A DNA stretch of 7,021 bases from Candidatus Apopatosoma intestinale. GTDB lineage: Bacteria; Bacillota; Clostridia; Oscillospirales; CAG-272. A program made the position numbers and the translations under genes. The number at the start of each line of letters is the position of its first letter. The stretch's first letter is position 1. This document shows, in pieces, positions 6,022 through 7,021 of the stretch. Location: assembly GCA_018064545.1 (NCBI GenBank), contig JAGHUY010000057.1, positions 1 to 7,021 of the forward strand, given 5' to 3'. The notes under the pieces were generated by a model. The model did no database searches, was not told the origin of the DNA, and saw nothing but the letters and a program-made list of their open reading frames with translations.

Positions 6022-6029
6022 ATCACAGA
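6009..6029. promoter_or_regulatory. Perfect dyad over the -10 and start region: candidate operator
   Basis: Arms TCTGTGATA (6009-6017) and TATCACAGA (6021-6029) are perfect inverse complements around a three-base centre AAA. The dyad covers the extended -10 and the expected transcription start, so it would sit in DNA rather than in the transcript. That is the arrangement of a repressor operator. The half-site TGTGA/TCACA resembles CRP/FNR-type sites, but the spacing is seven rather than six. Confidence 0.55.
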
Positions 6030-6053
6030 AATTAAAGAAAAGAGTGATGGATC

Positions 6054-6560
6054 ATGCATGACGAACTGACGAGAGTTGATATCAAAAAAATGCAGGAGGA
6101 AATCGACTACCGGAAAACGGAGCTTCTTCCGAAACTGAAAGATAAATTGAAACAGGCAAGAGAACTGGGCGACCTCAGTGAAAATGACGAATACCATTCC
6201 GCCAAGAGAGAACTGGGCAGAAACAACAGCCGCATCGAGTATCTGCAAATGATGATCGACACGGCGATCATCGTGGAGAGCGGGTCGAAAAAAGCCGGTG
6301 TCATCGGGCTTTTTGACAAAGTGACGCTGTATATGGAGGATGACGACGAGGAGATGACGATCACGCTCGTCACCACGCTCCGTCAGGATTCACTGAACGG
6401 CTTTATCAGCAAGGAATCCCCGCTCGGGAAAGCGGTCATGGGCAAAAAGGTCGGCGACCGCGCGAAAGTCGTCGTCAACGAGAACTGCTCCTATTACGCC
6501 ACCATTCGCTCCGTCGAAAAAGGGCAGGACGACGAAAGTCTGAATATCAGTTCTTTCTGA
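6054..6560 (+). CDS. GreA/GreB-family transcription elongation factor (clostridial GreA-like paralogue)
   Basis: A 168-residue protein that enters the RNA polymerase secondary channel and stimulates cleavage of backtracked RNA. Residues 1-75 form the two-helix coiled coil; its tip carries GDLSENDEY (39-47) with the acidic pair Asp40 and Glu43 equivalent to the catalytic Asp41/Glu44 of E. coli GreA. The C-terminal FKBP-like domain holds SPLGKAVMGKKVGDRAKV starting at residue 122. It is about ten residues longer than typical GreA (about 158), and its opening MHDELTRVDIKKMQEEIDYRK differs from standard GreA. I recall this as a separate clostridial GreA-like subgroup, so the genome may also hold a standard greA and I give no symbol. 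The start ATG 6054 has only a modest site (GAGTGAT, 6042-6048). It is driven by the promoter at 5993-6021 under a possible operator. No terminator separates it from the next gene. Confidence 0.9.
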   Translation: MHDELTRVDIKKMQEEIDYRKTELLPKLKDKLKQARELGDLSENDEYHSAKRELGRNNSRIEYLQMMIDTAIIVESGSKKAGVIGLFDKVTLYMEDDDEEMTITLVTTLRQDSLNGFISKESPLGKAVMGKKVGDRAKVVVNENCSYYATIRSVEKGQDDESLNISSF

Positions 6561-6590
6561 AAATCATAATTTGAGAAAGCAAAATTGTTT

Positions 6591-7021
6591 ATGAAAATTG
6601 AGATAATGGGATATAGTGGTTCCGGAAAATCAACTCTGTGTCGGAATCTTTCTGAAAAATATCATATTCCGGCTCTCCATTTGGATACTGTTCACTTTCT
6701 GCCAAATTGGGAAGTGCGCGAGGATTCCGAAAAGCAAAGTCTCGTCAAATCTTTTTTAGACAATAATCCCGAAGGCTGGGTAATCGATGGCAACTATACC
6801 AAGTTGAGTTATGATCGCCGCGTTGAAGAAGCCGATATTGTCATTCAAATGCTCTTTGGCCGTCTTAACTGCCTATGGCGTTGTACAAGGCGTTATCACG
6901 CATACAAAGGTAAGAACCGCCCTGATATGGCCGAAGGTTGTGATGAAAAGATGGACTGGGAATTTGTTAAATGGATTCTCTGGAAAGGCCGTACCAAACA
7001 GGCGAAAGAACGGTATAAGAA
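6591..7021 (+). CDS. FlaR-like P-loop nucleotide-binding protein, 3'-truncated by window edge
   Basis: The first 143 residues of a small P-loop kinase-like protein of the type often annotated DNA topology modulation protein FlaR. That name is historical; the fold is adenylate/shikimate kinase-like and the substrate is not known. Seen directly: Walker A GYSGSGKST (7-15), LHLDTVHFLPNW with Asp32, WVIDGNY (63-69), then a basic, tryptophan-rich stretch with GKNRPDMAEGCDEKMDWEF. These blocks match the family in order and spacing. The frame stays open to the last base, so roughly the last fifth is missing. The start ATG 6591 fits the family's MKI opening; an in-frame TTG at 6585 is better spaced from GAGAAAG (6573-6579) and is a possible alternative. 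It lies 30 bases after the GreA-like gene without a terminator, so co-transcription is likely. GC is about 43% by hand count over 6601-7020, visibly lower than pgi. Confidence 0.88.
   Translation, partial: MKIEIMGYSGSGKSTLCRNLSEKYHIPALHLDTVHFLPNWEVREDSEKQSLVKSFLDNNPEGWVIDGNYTKLSYDRRVEEADIVIQMLFGRLNCLWRCTRRYHAYKGKNRPDMAEGCDEKMDWEFVKWILWKGRTKQAKERYK

Noticed and set aside
6011..6027. CRP/FNR binding site at the GreA-like promoter
   Set aside because: TGTGA and TCACA are separated by seven bases, not six, and the site lies on the -10 rather than at an activating position. The dyad is kept, but the regulator is not named.
5055..6248. Minus-strand open frame of 397 codons
   Set aside because: It spans the cysteine-rich gene, its terminator, a promoter and half of the GreA-like gene; such a frame is a by-product of codon bias in those genes.

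Overview
The window looks like a chromosomal stretch from a spore-forming or spore-former-derived member of the Clostridia (Firmicutes/Bacillota) with roughly balanced GC. I infer this from purine-rich Shine-Dalgarno sites (GGAGG, GGAGA), U-tailed intrinsic terminators, a DUF951 protein, a GreA-like paralogue and a FlaR-like P-loop protein of clostridial type, and a sigma-K-like promoter. The species cannot be named. All eight recognisable genes plus one small probable gene lie on the + strand. I see no tRNA, rRNA, insertion sequence, CRISPR or phage gene.

Layout. Positions 1-753 hold the 3' part of a TtcA-type tRNA 2-thiocytidine synthetase; its start lies before the window. A probable 66-residue four-cysteine protein (803-1003) and glucose-6-phosphate isomerase (1037-2377) follow in close order and end at a strong intrinsic terminator (2386-2417). 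That terminator directly abuts the ribosome binding site of a single-gene ABC half-exporter (2432-4165), whose stop codon overlaps the start of a DUF951 gene (4162-4365). A 193-base gap then carries a good sigma-A promoter (4434-4462) and a leader with two interleaved perfect helices, so it can form a pseudoknot or a two-state switch. It precedes a 135-residue uncharacterised P-loop protein (4559-4966), closed by a strong terminator (4975-5007). Next comes a 281-residue protein with 22 cysteines (5097-5942), with an exact sigma-K-type promoter match upstream (5010-5037) and its own terminator (5956-5983). A GreA/GreB-family elongation factor (6054-6560) has an extended -10 promoter embedded in a perfect 9+9 dyad. 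Last is a FlaR-like nucleotide-binding protein (6591 to the window end) of lower GC, which runs off the window.

How it works together. The window is mostly housekeeping: tRNA thiolation, glycolysis, membrane export and transcript-elongation rescue, split into short transcription units by four clear signals. I find no multi-gene novel system here. The parts most worth following are regulatory: the interleaved leader at 4478-4542, the dyad at 6009-6029, and the sigma-K-like promoter that gives the cysteine-rich protein a plausible link to late sporulation, perhaps the spore coat.
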